Shown here: positions 22,956 to 31,877 of the stretch, piece by piece
Position numbering within the stretch: position 1 is the stretch's first letter
Layout of the letters: the number at the start of each line of letters is the position of its first letter
DNA from: DASXRU01 sp033856235
GTDB lineage: Bacteria; Acidobacteriota; Blastocatellia; Pyrinomonadales; Pyrinomonadaceae
DNA: 49,828 bases
Direction of reading: 5' to 3'
NCBI GenBank assembly: GCA_033856235.1
Contig: JAWVFI010000157.1
Coordinates: 1-49,828 of the forward strand
Position numbers and translations under genes: made by a program
Notes under the pieces: model-generated
The model's database searches: none
What the model saw: only the letters and a program-made list of their open reading frames with translations
What the model was told of the DNA's origin: nothing

Positions 22956-25082
22956 ATGTCCACCGAAGAAACCGCGCCGCAACCCGGCGCTGATACTAAT
23001 CAAACATCAACCAGCGAGCAATCAGCTTCGCAACCGCCAACCGAGACAACCGAAGCAACCTCTCCTTCGTCGTCCACAGCCAGAGAGCCGAGAAACGCAG
23101 GGGCCGCAACAGCAGCAGCCGCAGCGGAGGACGACTCTGACGACGATGGCGAACAGTCGCACGCTGGCGACGTAGATTTCGGCCAACTGCTCGATCAGTT
23201 CGAACAGGAACAGGCCGCCTTTCAGGAAGGCGAAGTGGTCCGCGGCACGGTGGTGGGTATTACCGAGCGGGGCGTGGTGATTGATTTTGGTTATAAGTCG
23301 GAGGGCATAGTTAATCCGGCCGAATTCACCGAAAACGGCGAGCTAACGGTTAAGCGCGGCGACGAAGTGGATGTGCTGGTGAAGAGCATGGAAACCCACG
23401 AGGGCTTTCCGGTGCTATCCCGCGCAGATGCGGTGCGGATGAAGGCCTGGGACGACCTCGAAAAGGCGTTCAACGAAGGCACCTCCATCAAAGGGCGGAT
23501 CATTGAGCGGATTAAGGGCGGATTGCGTGTAGACGTGGACGGCATCGCGGCCTTCTTGCCCGGTTCCCAGGTGGACACCCGGCCCGTCAGAAATCTCGAT
23601 AGCCTGCGCAATCAGGAAATTGAAGCGAAGGTAATTAAACTTAATCGCAAGCGCTCGAACGTCGTCCTTTCACGCAAGGCAGTGCTAGAAGAATCTAACG
23701 CCGATCGTAAGGGACAGACCCTGGGCCAAATCGAGGAGGACATTATCGTCGAGGGCCAGATAAAGAACCTTACCGATTACGGGGCCTTCGTCGATCTGGG
23801 CGGCATCGATGGCTTGCTGCACGTGACTGATATGTCATGGGGACGCTTGCAGAGCCCGGCCGACATTTTCAAGGTGGGCGATACGGTCCAGGTGAAAGTG
23901 CTGAAGTTTGATCGTGAGCGAGAACGAGTGTCGCTTGGCTACAAGCAGTTGTTGCCGGATCCCTGGGGCAGCATCGAAGAGCGGTTCCCGATCAGCAAAC
24001 AGCTGACCGGCAAGGTGGCGAGTGTCGCTGACTACGGCGCGTTCATCGAATTGGAGCCAGGAGTCGAAGGTTTGGTCCATGTTTCTGAGATGAGCTGGTC
24101 CAAAAGAGTGAAACACCCCAGCAAGCTGGTGAACCCGGGCGATGAAGTCATTGTTGAAGTTCTGAGCATCGATCCCAAAGCGAGACGAATCAGCCTGGGA
24201 ATGAAACAGGTGCAGAACAATCCATGGCAGACCTTGAATGAACGTTACCAGGTGGGTTCGCATATTCAAGGCCGGGTCAGGAACCTCACAGACTTTGGCG
24301 CCTTTATCGAAGTGGAAGACGGCGTGGATGGGTTGGTGCACGTTTCTGACATTTCCTGGTCGCGCCGAATCAAGCATCCTGGTGAAGTGCTGAAGAAGGG
24401 CCAGGAGATTGAGGCAATCGTCACCAGCATTGACGCGGAAAATCGTCGCTTGTCGCTTTCGCTTAAAGACCTGCAACCAAATGCCTGGGACCGTTTTGTG
24501 GAAACGCATAAGCCCGGCGACGTCGTGCACGGGAAGATTGCGCGATTTGCAAACTTTGGGGCCTTCGTGGAACTTGATGACAACCTCGAAGGGTTGTGTC
24601 ACATTTCCGAGCTCTCTGATGATCGCGTAGCTAAGCCGTCCGACATCGTGGAGTTGGGCCAGGAAATGGAATTCAAGGTCCTGCGCATCGATCCTGAGAA
24701 CAAACGCATTGGACTATCCGCCCGCGCCGTAGGCAAGGAAGACGAGCCGATTATCAATACCAAGACCTACTCCTCAGAGGTGGGCAGCGGAATGGCTTCA
24801 CTGGGTGAGCTGGCCGACTTCGGCCTCAACCGTAACGCACCAGTTGAGACGCCCGAGCCCGCTCGCAAGGAGGAGAAAGAGGAGCGTGCCGTCGCTTCAA
24901 CTCCCGCCGCCAGCGGAGAGTCTGAGTCCGCTTCCACCACCGACGCTGAGCCGGCCGATGAGCCGAAACCCGAGGTCAGTGCGGAGCCCGAAGCAAAAGA
25001 AGACGCTGGGTCTAATACAGACGAAGTCGCTGAATCGAGTGAGTCCTCGACGACCGAAGCCCCCGAAGGCTCCGATTCCTAA
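22956..25082 (+). CDS. rpsA: 30S ribosomal protein S1
   Basis: 708 residues with six S1 (OB-fold) domains starting near residues 92, 175, 262, 345, 433 and 520; the last four share the VxxxxxYGAFV pattern (TDYGAFVDL, ADYGAFIEL, TDFGAFIEV, ANFGAFVEL). S1 binds mRNA on the 30S subunit and promotes initiation on structured messages. It has unusual extensions: about 90 N-terminal residues rich in Gln, Thr, Ser, Ala and Asp/Glu, and a C-terminal tail of about 120 residues rich in Glu, Ala and Ser. Enterobacterial S1 is about 557 residues. ATG 22956 follows AGGAG by five bases; an ATG 24 codons upstream lacks such a site. The neighbouring IHF-like gene recalls the rpsA-ihfB order of Escherichia coli. 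Confidence 0.95.
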   Translation: MSTEETAPQPGADTNQTSTSEQSASQPPTETTEATSPSSSTAREPRNAGAATAAAAAEDDSDDDGEQSHAGDVDFGQLLDQFEQEQAAFQEGEVVRGTVVGITERGVVIDFGYKSEGIVNPAEFTENGELTVKRGDEVDVLVKSMETHEGFPVLSRADAVRMKAWDDLEKAFNEGTSIKGRIIERIKGGLRVDVDGIAAFLPGSQVDTRPVRNLDSLRNQEIEAKVIKLNRKRSNVVLSRKAVLEESNADRKGQTLGQIEEDIIVEGQIKNLTDYGAFVDLGGIDGLLHVTDMSWGRLQSPADIFKVGDTVQVKVLKFDRERERVSLGYKQLLPDPWGSIEERFPISKQLTGKVASVADYGAFIELEPGVEGLVHVSEMSWSKRVKHPSKLVNPGDEVIVEVLSIDPKARRISLGMKQVQNNPWQTLNERYQVGSHIQGRVRNLTDFGAFIEVEDGVDGLVHVSDISWSRRIKHPGEVLKKGQEIEAIVTSIDAENRRLSLSLKDLQPNAWDRFVETHKPGDVVHGKIARFANFGAFVELDDNLEGLCHISELSDDRVAKPSDIVELGQEMEFKVLRIDPENKRIGLSARAVGKEDEPIINTKTYSSEVGSGMASLGELADFGLNRNAPVETPEPARKEEKEERAVASTPAASGESESASTTDAEPADEPKPEVSAEPEAKEDAGSNTDEVAESSESSTTEAPEGSDS

Positions 25083-25105
25083 TTCAGGCGCAACGCCGGA
25101 TCTTC

Positions 25106-25143
25106 AGCCCTAAGCGATCTCGCATTGCTTAGGGCTGTTTCTA
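25106..25143 (+). terminator. Rho-independent terminator after rpsA
   Basis: A perfect 10-bp stem AGCCCTAAGC (25106-25115) with GCTTAGGGCT (25127-25136), an 11-base loop, then GTTTCT. It separates rpsA from the IHF-like gene. Confidence 0.85.
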
Positions 25144-25303
25144 TGACCGCTTCAGGACGAGGCTCGAGGGGTTGAGATTTCCTTGCCCGGGCCGAGCGGG
25201 TTCTGCTAATGTACGGGGCACAAAGTCCTTGCCCGAGAGATGCTTGCAGGGTTTCTTCAGCGGATTTTTCGTTCCTGGATACGTCGAAAATCGAGGTGAC
25301 CGC

Positions 25304-25642
25304 ATGACTAAAGCTGAACTGGTTGAAGATGTGGCGCGCGCAGCCGAGTTAACCAAGAAGGACGCCGAACGGCTTGTCGAGATCGTCTTCGAGAGTATTA
25401 TCGAGACCCTGAACCATGGCGAGAAAATCGAATTGCGCGGCTTTGGCAGTTTCCGAGTGCGGGAGCGGGGCGCGCGGCGAGGAAGAAACCCCAAGACCGG
25501 CGATCCCGTCAGTATTCCTGCGAAGCGTGTCCCCTACTTCAAGCCCGGCAAGGAGTTGAAGGAACTAATCAATGAGGACAGTGTCCCTTCTACTTCATCG
25601 TTGGCCTCGCTGGAAACCGATCGTCGCCCCCCGGTCATGTAA
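25304..25642 (+). CDS. IHF/HU-family DNA-bending protein
   Basis: 112 residues from ATG 25304, which follows GAGGTG by a normal spacing. The fold is recognisable: helical N-terminus (MTKAELVEDVARAAELTKKD), then ELRGFGSFRVRER, the flexible arm GRNPKTGDPVSIPAKRVPYFKPG carrying the intercalating proline, and a C-terminal helix. These features lean to integration host factor (IHF-type) over HU. The last 20 residues are an extra Ser/Thr-rich tail. It follows rpsA but behind a terminator, so it probably has its own promoter. The partner subunit is not in the window; homodimer formation is possible. Confidence 0.85.
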   Translation: MTKAELVEDVARAAELTKKDAERLVEIVFESIIETLNHGEKIELRGFGSFRVRERGARRGRNPKTGDPVSIPAKRVPYFKPGKELKELINEDSVPSTSSLASLETDRRPPVM

Positions 25643-25672
25643 TCGCCTGCTACGGCAAAGGGGTTAAGATTA

Positions 25673-26182
25673 GTGGAAACCTTATGGAGTCCCTGGCGCT
25701 ACGAATACCTTGATTCGGCTGGGAGTGAAAAGCCCGCAGCAACCAGCTGCGTCTTTTGCGAGCTGCACCAGGATTCCAACGACGACGCGAAAAAGTTCAT
25801 CCTCCGCCGGGCCACTCACAACTATGTCGTCTTGAATCTCTATCCTTACATAAGCGGTCATCTGCTGATAATTCCATACGCGCACCTTGGCGAGTTCGAT
25901 TCTGCGCCCAAGGAAACAACTGACGAATTGATGGATCTGACGAAACTTTGTCAGGCCGCGTTGCGCGAGGTCTATCGTCCTCAAGGCTTCAACCTGGGTA
26001 TGAATCTCGGCCGGCCTGCGGGAGCGGGAATCGCAGACCATATTCACATGCACATCATGCCTCGCTGGACCGGCGACACTAACTTCATGTCAACTGTAGG
26101 CGAAACGCGAGTTATCCCCGAAGATCTTTCGACCACCTACCGCAAGCTTCACGACAAGTTATCAATTGAACGAGACCGGTGA
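25673..26182 (+). CDS. HIT-family nucleotide hydrolase or phosphorylase
   Basis: 169 residues. The histidine triad is HIHMHIMPRW near residues 123-132. The N-terminal LWSPWRYEYL and a Cys pair in SCVFCEL are typical of the Ap4A phosphorylase-like branch of HIT proteins. Members of this branch act on dinucleoside polyphosphates or nucleotide adducts in the cytoplasm; the exact substrate cannot be inferred. The start is GTG at 25673, which gives the conserved METLWSPWRYEY-type N-terminus. It lies 30 bases after the IHF-like gene, so co-transcription is likely, and its end nearly meets the convergent pgpH-like gene (5 bases apart). Confidence 0.88.
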   Translation: METLWSPWRYEYLDSAGSEKPAATSCVFCELHQDSNDDAKKFILRRATHNYVVLNLYPYISGHLLIIPYAHLGEFDSAPKETTDELMDLTKLCQAALREVYRPQGFNLGMNLGRPAGAGIADHIHMHIMPRWTGDTNFMSTVGETRVIPEDLSTTYRKLHDKLSIERDR

Positions 26183-26187
26183 AACGA

Positions 26188-27858
26188 TCACTGGTTGCGA
26201 GAGAGTGCTTCATCTTCGACTTCGCCACCTTCGTTGATCGGGACGTCGGCGGGTGTCGCATAGGTGACGCCGAGTGTCTCGTGATCCATTTCCGCGGCAG
26301 GTAGTACAGGAAATGAACCAGTGACGGCGGGAGGGTTGAAGCCCGGATAGTCGATCCGCGCGTGGTAAATGGCCGTGAGCGCTGAAATCATCGACTCTCG
26401 GATTGTGGTCAACTCTCGCAAGGTTAGGTCACATTCATCCAGCTGCCCGTCACTAATCACGGCATCGAAGATTTTGAGCACGATGGTGCGAATACTCGCC
26501 GGATCGGGATGGGCGAGTGAACGGGCGGCGGCCTCACAAGAATCCGCGAGCATCATGATTGCTGTTTCCTTGAATTGGGGCTTCGGGCCGGGATACCGAA
26601 ACTGGCTCTCATCTACAACTTCTCCCGGTTTGGCTTCGGCCTGGGCCTTCCGTAAAAAGAAATGGAGAGTTCTGGTGCCGTGATGTTGGGTGATGAAATC
26701 CGTCACCTGCTGCGGCAATCCGATTTCTTTGGCCAGCCGCAAACCGTACGTAACGTGTGTGGTGATGATGCGCGCGCTCTGCGACGGCTTCAATCGGTCA
26801 TGGGGATTCTCGTTCTGCTGGTTCTCGACAAAATGGTCGGGCGCTGCGACCTTGCCGATGTCATGGTAGAGCGCGCCAATGCGGGCCAGCAGCGGATTCG
26901 CACCTACGGCGCGGCAGGCTTCCTCAGCCAGTTGTCCGACTGCGTGTGAGTGCTGATTAGTGCCGGGAGCGCGGAGAGCCAGTTGGCCCAACGCCGGCAG
27001 ATCGGCATTCGACAGCTCCAGAAGTTTTACATCGGTCAAGATCCCAAATAGCGACTCATTTATCGGCAAGCCGCCGGCGGTGAAGATTGTAGTCAACAGT
27101 CCGCTGGCCATACCGCAAGCGAGCGCCAGCAGCAACGTTCGCCAGGTCAATGGGTTCTGCGAGTAAGCGATCAACGCGAGGGCTGTGATCGCATTTACAA
27201 CTCCGGCTACGAGACCGGCCAGGGTAACCGATTGCCGTTCACTATAGCGACCAATGCCATAAATCGCCGCGGAGCATGAAATCATGGCATAGAGCGCGTG
27301 CTGTATTCCGGTCGGCGCCAGCAGCCCGGCAAACAGCGCTGTAATCAAACCAGTAACCAACGCCAATTGCGTATCAACGAGAAGGCATACCAGTAAGGCC
27401 GCGGCCGCGAACGGAATCGCAAAACTCCAGACAGTGGGATCGTTATATGGCGCCCGCGTGCTTTGAATGGCGACGCCATCGGCAATCATGAAACCCAGCC
27501 TCATGATCACGGTCTGGACCACCACAGCCGATCCTACCAGCGCAAAGGACCGGCGATTAGAAAGCGCCAGCGTGACATTTGCGGCCCGGTGTTCGATGAA
27601 CTTCCATGCGATTGCATAGACAGAGGTGACGAGTAATACGAGCCCGAGCAGGCCCCGCAAAGGGTGTGCGAGTAACTGCGGCGCGGTACTGATAGAGGGG
27701 TGAACGAGGAGTACTGTAGTTACCGCAACCAGCAAACAGAAACCGATCGCAAACTGAACCGTAGACGGGAGGCCGCGAAAAGGCACTTTCAATATCCGCA
27801 GCAGAGCATCACGCGCTGTCGTCATCGGTGAACTGAAACGGGGGCGGCTGGTTTTCAT
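26188..27858 (-). CDS. PgpH-like 7TM-HD phosphohydrolase, probable c-di-AMP phosphodiesterase
   Basis: 556 residues: a multi-helix membrane part (about residues 35-265) followed by a cytoplasmic HD domain. The HD motif is well conserved: HSHAVG (303-308), YHDIGK (331-336), FVENQQNENPHDRL, HVTYG and QHHGT (391-395), closely matching PgpH, which hydrolyses c-di-AMP to pApA. Classical PgpH is over 700 residues with an extracellular 7TMR-HDED domain; that domain is absent here, so the input signal differs. Its ATG overlaps the stop of hflX (ATGA, 27855-27858), showing translational coupling. The substrate is inferred from HD similarity only. Confidence 0.85.
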   Translation of the reverse strand: MKTSRPRFSSPMTTARDALLRILKVPFRGLPSTVQFAIGFCLLVAVTTVLLVHPSISTAPQLLAHPLRGLLGLVLLVTSVYAIAWKFIEHRAANVTLALSNRRSFALVGSAVVVQTVIMRLGFMIADGVAIQSTRAPYNDPTVWSFAIPFAAAALLVCLLVDTQLALVTGLITALFAGLLAPTGIQHALYAMISCSAAIYGIGRYSERQSVTLAGLVAGVVNAITALALIAYSQNPLTWRTLLLALACGMASGLLTTIFTAGGLPINESLFGILTDVKLLELSNADLPALGQLALRAPGTNQHSHAVGQLAEEACRAVGANPLLARIGALYHDIGKVAAPDHFVENQQNENPHDRLKPSQSARIITTHVTYGLRLAKEIGLPQQVTDFITQHHGTRTLHFFLRKAQAEAKPGEVVDESQFRYPGPKPQFKETAIMMLADSCEAAARSLAHPDPASIRTIVLKIFDAVISDGQLDECDLTLRELTTIRESMISALTAIYHARIDYPGFNPPAVTGSFPVLPAAEMDHETLGVTYATPADVPINEGGEVEDEALSRNQ

Positions 27859-29645
27859 TTGCCTTCTACCAGGACTTCGATCTCCTCGGCGCCAGGTGCG
27901 TCATTTCCCGGCAATGCCATATCGTTCAAATCGCGCGCCAAAAGCAAGCCCGCTTTGTCCAATAAGGACGGCAACGTCTGTGGCTGCGCAGCAGAAATCG
28001 CCAGGCACTCGCGGCCAGTAGTCCGCGATACCTGGCCCACAATACCGGCGACTATTTCCGCGTCTACCAAATCCGCTTTGTTGAATACAACTAAGCGAGG
28101 AATCTGATCCAAAGACAATTCCGCCAGCATCCGATCAACCGATTCGATCTGTTGCGGCCAGCGAGGGTTTGAGATGTCAATCAAGTGGATGAGCAAGTTG
28201 CTGTCACTGATTTCTTCCAACGTCGCTCGAAACGCCGTTACCAGACCGGGCGGCAAGTCGCGTATGAAACCAACCGTGTCATTGATAATGACTTCCTGCT
28301 CGCGCGGAAGGCGCAAACGCCGGGAAGCTGGGTCGAGAGTCGCAAACATCCGCTGTTCAGCCAGCACGGTGCTCGCCGTCAGTCGATTCAGTAAGGTAGA
28401 TTTTCCTGCGTTGGTATAGCCGACAATCGAAATCAAGGGAAGCTTTTGGCGCAGACGCTCTTTTCGTCTTTCATATCTCCGGCGGCGTTGAGTATCAATT
28501 TCCTTTTCCAGGCGATTGATTCTATCGCGCACGCGGCGGCGATCGGTTTCCAGCTTTGTTTCACCAGGACCGCGGCCTCCGATGCCACCCGCCAATCGCG
28601 AGAAGGCCGAATCCTGACCAGCAATGAGGCGAGGTAAAAGGTATTTTAATTGGGCCAGTTCAACCTGAATCTTCCCTTCGCGCGATTGGGCCCGTTGGGC
28701 GAAAATATCCAAAATTAGTTGCGCCCGGTCAATGACCTTCAGATCTGTAGCTTCCGAGAGTGACCTGACCTGCGCCGGTTGCAGCTCGCGGTCAAAGACG
28801 ATTAGGTCGGCGCCAAGCTGCATTGCTCTTACCAGTAAATCTTCCAGCTTGCCGCGGCCCAGCACCGTCCGCGGGTCTATTGCCGGGCGTCGCTGAATCA
28901 TCTGATCCAGGACGACCACGCCGGCGGAAGCCGCGAGTTCGCGCAGCTCAGCCATCGAATCCTCGGCATCAGCCAGTGATCCGCTGGTGACGTTGACCAG
29001 GATTGTTCGATCGCGACTGTCCGCTTGACGCGCGCCCTTTCGATTGCGCGCCATCTCTTCCTCGAGCGAGTTGATTAGCGCGAGGAAGTCCACGTCCATT
29101 TGTGAAGGAGGGCGGGGATCGAGGAAAGAGAAATGTTGGTTGTTTCCGTTTGTCGGCTGGCTGTCGCTCATAGGGAGCAGATGCGCAGCGCGCACCAGCC
29201 CAGGCAGCCCGGTGCGGGAGTCCACGTCCAGAGCGACCATCAGGTCGAGCCGCAATAAAGCGAGGTCGGTAAGGTCGTCCTGTGTTAGCTCTTCGCCACG
29301 CAGATGAGTGTGAACAAAGCGCAATCCGCGAAAACGATCGGCGGCCACGCGGACCCGCTTCAGGTCCGGCAGCTCAATGCGGTGCGCATCGCCAACGATG
29401 ACGTACTGCACATAGCCCTTGCGGTCAACCAGCACTCCAATCTGTCTTCGCGTTTCGTGCGACAGCTCGGTCAAGTGTCGCGCGAATTCCGGCGTTACGA
29501 TCTGGTGCGGCTCAATCCGGCGCGTGTAGAGCTTCTCAATGCGGCGCAATTGATTCGGCTTCAGGCCTTGGCGATTTCCCAGTGCGTTATGAATTACAAA
29601 CCTCCGGCGACGACGGCGCAAGGTGGAGTCCTCTTGAACCGTCAA
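27855..29645 (-). CDS. hflX: GTPase HflX, long form with N-terminal extension
   Basis: 596 residues, against about 430 for standard HflX. The GTPase core is clear: P-loop GYTNAGKSTLLNRL (about residue 407), DTVGFIRDLPP, NKADLVD, plus the HflX glycine-rich GGIGGRGPGETKLETDRR and the preceding coiled-coil. HflX splits stalled or stressed ribosomes into subunits in a GTP-dependent way. The extra about 190 N-terminal residues include FVHTHLRGEELTQDDLTDL, an HxH-(x6)-T-x-x-D pattern resembling the JAMM/MPN zinc signature. The start is a TTG; no ATG gives a better frame start. It is coupled by a 4-base overlap to the pgpH-like gene downstream. Confidence 0.92.
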   Translation of the reverse strand: MTVQEDSTLRRRRRRFVIHNALGNRQGLKPNQLRRIEKLYTRRIEPHQIVTPEFARHLTELSHETRRQIGVLVDRKGYVQYVIVGDAHRIELPDLKRVRVAADRFRGLRFVHTHLRGEELTQDDLTDLALLRLDLMVALDVDSRTGLPGLVRAAHLLPMSDSQPTNGNNQHFSFLDPRPPSQMDVDFLALINSLEEEMARNRKGARQADSRDRTILVNVTSGSLADAEDSMAELRELAASAGVVVLDQMIQRRPAIDPRTVLGRGKLEDLLVRAMQLGADLIVFDRELQPAQVRSLSEATDLKVIDRAQLILDIFAQRAQSREGKIQVELAQLKYLLPRLIAGQDSAFSRLAGGIGGRGPGETKLETDRRRVRDRINRLEKEIDTQRRRRYERRKERLRQKLPLISIVGYTNAGKSTLLNRLTASTVLAEQRMFATLDPASRRLRLPREQEVIINDTVGFIRDLPPGLVTAFRATLEEISDSNLLIHLIDISNPRWPQQIESVDRMLAELSLDQIPRLVVFNKADLVDAEIVAGIVGQVSRTTGRECLAISAAQPQTLPSLLDKAGLLLARDLNDMALPGNDAPGAEEIEVLVEGK

Positions 29646-29908
29646 ATTGGCTAATGCGCTCAGCCCTGAGACTCTGCGACGTTATGTGGAATTCGTTTGT
29701 GATGAAGTTGCAAAAAGAGGGAAGCGAGCGGTGGGTCGCGGACGCTGATTCGATCCCCTGGTAATTGCGTTGCGACAAGATGTCGCTTGGCCGCTTGAAC
29801 ATTAGACACCGGGCCTCGGCACTACGTGCGCAGCGAACCTCAGCGCCGTCACACGATTATGAATGCTTTGACCGAGCGGGATTATAGCATGCAAGTCAAC
29901 GGACCAAC

Positions 29909-31081
29909 ATGAGTCGAGAAGGGAACCTGGACGGGCTTTTCAAACCAAGATTAGACATAGCCCCGCGCCGGAACTATCATGACTTCTTTTTGCACAAGCG
30001 AACTTCCATCCCGGCCCCCAACGCCGGGGCGAGGCTGAACCTATTAATGAACGGACTTGAAGAAATCGAGCGCGTCCACCCCGCTGCGGGAATTCCCGGT
30101 GGCGAAGTCGTGGTGGACTACACTGAGCGCGATGCCGCTAGCCTGCCGGGACGTTTGTGGATCGGCGATCAGCGCCCCCACCTGGTTGCGGCGGGCAGCC
30201 GGCGCGCATTGGCAGTTATCCCGGATTCAAAGGCGGGCGGCCTCGTTCCCATCACAATCGGAAGTTTAGCGGACGGAGAGACAGCACGACGCGAGAGCCA
30301 ATTGATAGTGGGAAAGAAACTGGCCGAGGAACTGCATCCAGTGACTAGTCCAGCTTTCGATCCTGACGATGGTTCGCTTTATGTGACTCGATCTGGCGGT
30401 CGCGGCGACAGGTTGCCGGTGACGCTGTTCCGAATAGATGGCAAGGGCGAGCTGTCCGAAGTTTCCGGGGACATCACGAATCCAACCGCGATTGCCTTTG
30501 ATCGGAACGGCCAGATGTTTGTGACCAGCAGGATGGACGGCACTGTCTATCGGGTCACGGCCTTTCATGAAGCAGTGGCCTTTGCCTCCGACCTGGGCAT
30601 CGCCACGGGACTGGCATTCGATAGTAAAGGTCGGATGTACGTCGGCGATCGCTCCGGCGTGATTTATCGTGTCAGCGGTATAGGTGAAGCTCAGGAGTTT
30701 GCCCATCTCGAACCTTCAGTGTCCGCTTATCACCTTGCGTTCGACTCCGACGATTATTTGTACGTCACTGGCCCCACAGTCACCAGTTATGACGTGGTGA
30801 CTCGTATCGATCCGTCCGGCGAGGCCAGTACCTTTTTTCGCGGGTTAGGGCGGCCGCAGGGACTGGCGTTTGACCGCGAGGGGAATCTATACGTCGCTGC
30901 ATCGTTAGGCGGCCGCCGGGGGATTGTTCGAATCACTCCCGACGCTCAGCGAGCCGAGCTTTTCGTGGCCGGAATGAATCTTGTGGGCTTAGCGTTCAGC
31001 GTCTCGGGAGAAATGATTGTGGCGACCAACGACTCAGTTTACAGTCTGGCGTTAGGCATCCAGGGTGCCTTGCTCCATTAA
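29909..31081 (+). CDS. NHL/SMP-30-like beta-propeller protein
   Basis: 390 residues. The N-terminal 60-150 region (IERVHPAAGIPGGEVVVDY, then PHLVAAGSRRALAVIPDSKAG) resembles an IPT/TIG immunoglobulin-like domain. From about 150 onward there are repeated propeller blades: NPTAIAFDRNGQMFVTSRM, ATGLAFDSKGRMYVGDRSG, PQGLAFDREGNLYVAASLG and LVGLAFSVSGEMIVATNDS. Such propellers bind ligands or act as lactonases; the metal-binding residues of SMP-30 lactonases were not identified. No signal peptide is apparent, so the cell location is uncertain. The ATG has no clear Shine-Dalgarno site; an internal ATG near 30047 is a possible alternative. Confidence 0.7.
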   Translation: MSREGNLDGLFKPRLDIAPRRNYHDFFLHKRTSIPAPNAGARLNLLMNGLEEIERVHPAAGIPGGEVVVDYTERDAASLPGRLWIGDQRPHLVAAGSRRALAVIPDSKAGGLVPITIGSLADGETARRESQLIVGKKLAEELHPVTSPAFDPDDGSLYVTRSGGRGDRLPVTLFRIDGKGELSEVSGDITNPTAIAFDRNGQMFVTSRMDGTVYRVTAFHEAVAFASDLGIATGLAFDSKGRMYVGDRSGVIYRVSGIGEAQEFAHLEPSVSAYHLAFDSDDYLYVTGPTVTSYDVVTRIDPSGEASTFFRGLGRPQGLAFDREGNLYVAASLGGRRGIVRITPDAQRAELFVAGMNLVGLAFSVSGEMIVATNDSVYSLALGIQGALLH

Positions 31082-31169
31082 GAGCCCAAGTCTTGTGACT
31101 TGGAGGCTGCGGATTCTTGAAGTATCGTGGCAGCGACTCGAAAACCTTAGAAGCCTAGCGGAGAGGCAA

Positions 31170-31877
31170 TTGGACTTCAGCTCAAAACAAGTCGGCGAAT
31201 TCATTCTGAGTATGGTGGCTTTCCTCTTGTCCGCCTCCGTGCACGAGTCGGCGCACGCCTGGACCTCTAGCTATTTTGGCGATGACTTGGCGCGTTCGCA
31301 GGGTCGCATTAGTCTCAATCCTTTGGTGCACATTGACCCGATAGGTACACTATTGTTTCCAGCAATTGCATTTTTTGCACATGTGCCGCTGCTGGGTTGG
31401 GCAAAAGCGACGCCGGTGAATCCCTTAATGTGGCGCAACAAGCGGGTTGCGAATTTTTGGGTTTCCGCAGCCGGCGTCATCTGTAATTTCATCATGGCGA
31501 TGATTGCCGGCTTGGCGATTCGTTTGCTTTTTACCTTTGGTGTAATTGACGTCGCCGATGGGCACGATTGGCTGGTTCCTGCAGCGACTAGTTCGATGGT
31601 GGCGATCGGCGCAGTCAGTCTGCTAAAGACCTTTTTCCTGGTGAACATCATGTTGGGGATTTTTAATCTCCTTCCGGTTCCTCCACTTGATGGCAGCGGA
31701 ATACTCAGCAGCCTGCTGCCTCCGAGTTTTGAGGAGAGCATGGAGCAGTTGCAGAGATTCGGATTCATGTTGCTGTTTGTCGCGCTCTATACCGGAATCG
31801 TAAGTAAAATTCTGGGGTTCTTTACCCCGATTGCCGTGAACCTGGTTTTCCTGGGCACAGGCATCTCTTTTGGTTAA
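31170..31877 (+). CDS. M50 family site-2-type intramembrane metalloprotease
   Basis: 235 residues. The zinc motif HESAH (25-29) lies in the first hydrophobic helix and NLLPVPPLDG (about 164-173) supplies the third ligand. Several further hydrophobic helices are present. No PDZ or CBS domain, so it is a minimal member (YwhC/RseP-related). Substrates are usually membrane-anchored regulators; none can be named here. TTG at 31170 is chosen: GGAGAGG (31160-31166) is well placed, and upstream residues (MPCSIKSPSLVTWRLR) are not membrane-protein-like and overlap the previous gene. The TAA stop overlaps the trpS start by one base. Confidence 0.85.
   Translation: MDFSSKQVGEFILSMVAFLLSASVHESAHAWTSSYFGDDLARSQGRISLNPLVHIDPIGTLLFPAIAFFAHVPLLGWAKATPVNPLMWRNKRVANFWVSAAGVICNFIMAMIAGLAIRLLFTFGVIDVADGHDWLVPAATSSMVAIGAVSLLKTFFLVNIMLGIFNLLPVPPLDGSGILSSLLPPSFEESMEQLQRFGFMLLFVALYTGIVSKILGFFTPIAVNLVFLGTGISFG

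Noticed and set aside
23835..24602. A 255-residue open frame on the minus strand
   Set aside because: It is antisense to the S1 repeats of rpsA; its own repeats simply mirror those of S1.
31086..31103. Hairpin CCAAGTC-TTGT-GACTTGG after the NHL gene
   Set aside because: Only 7 bp with no T-tract; it may be a small repeat but is not a supportable terminator.
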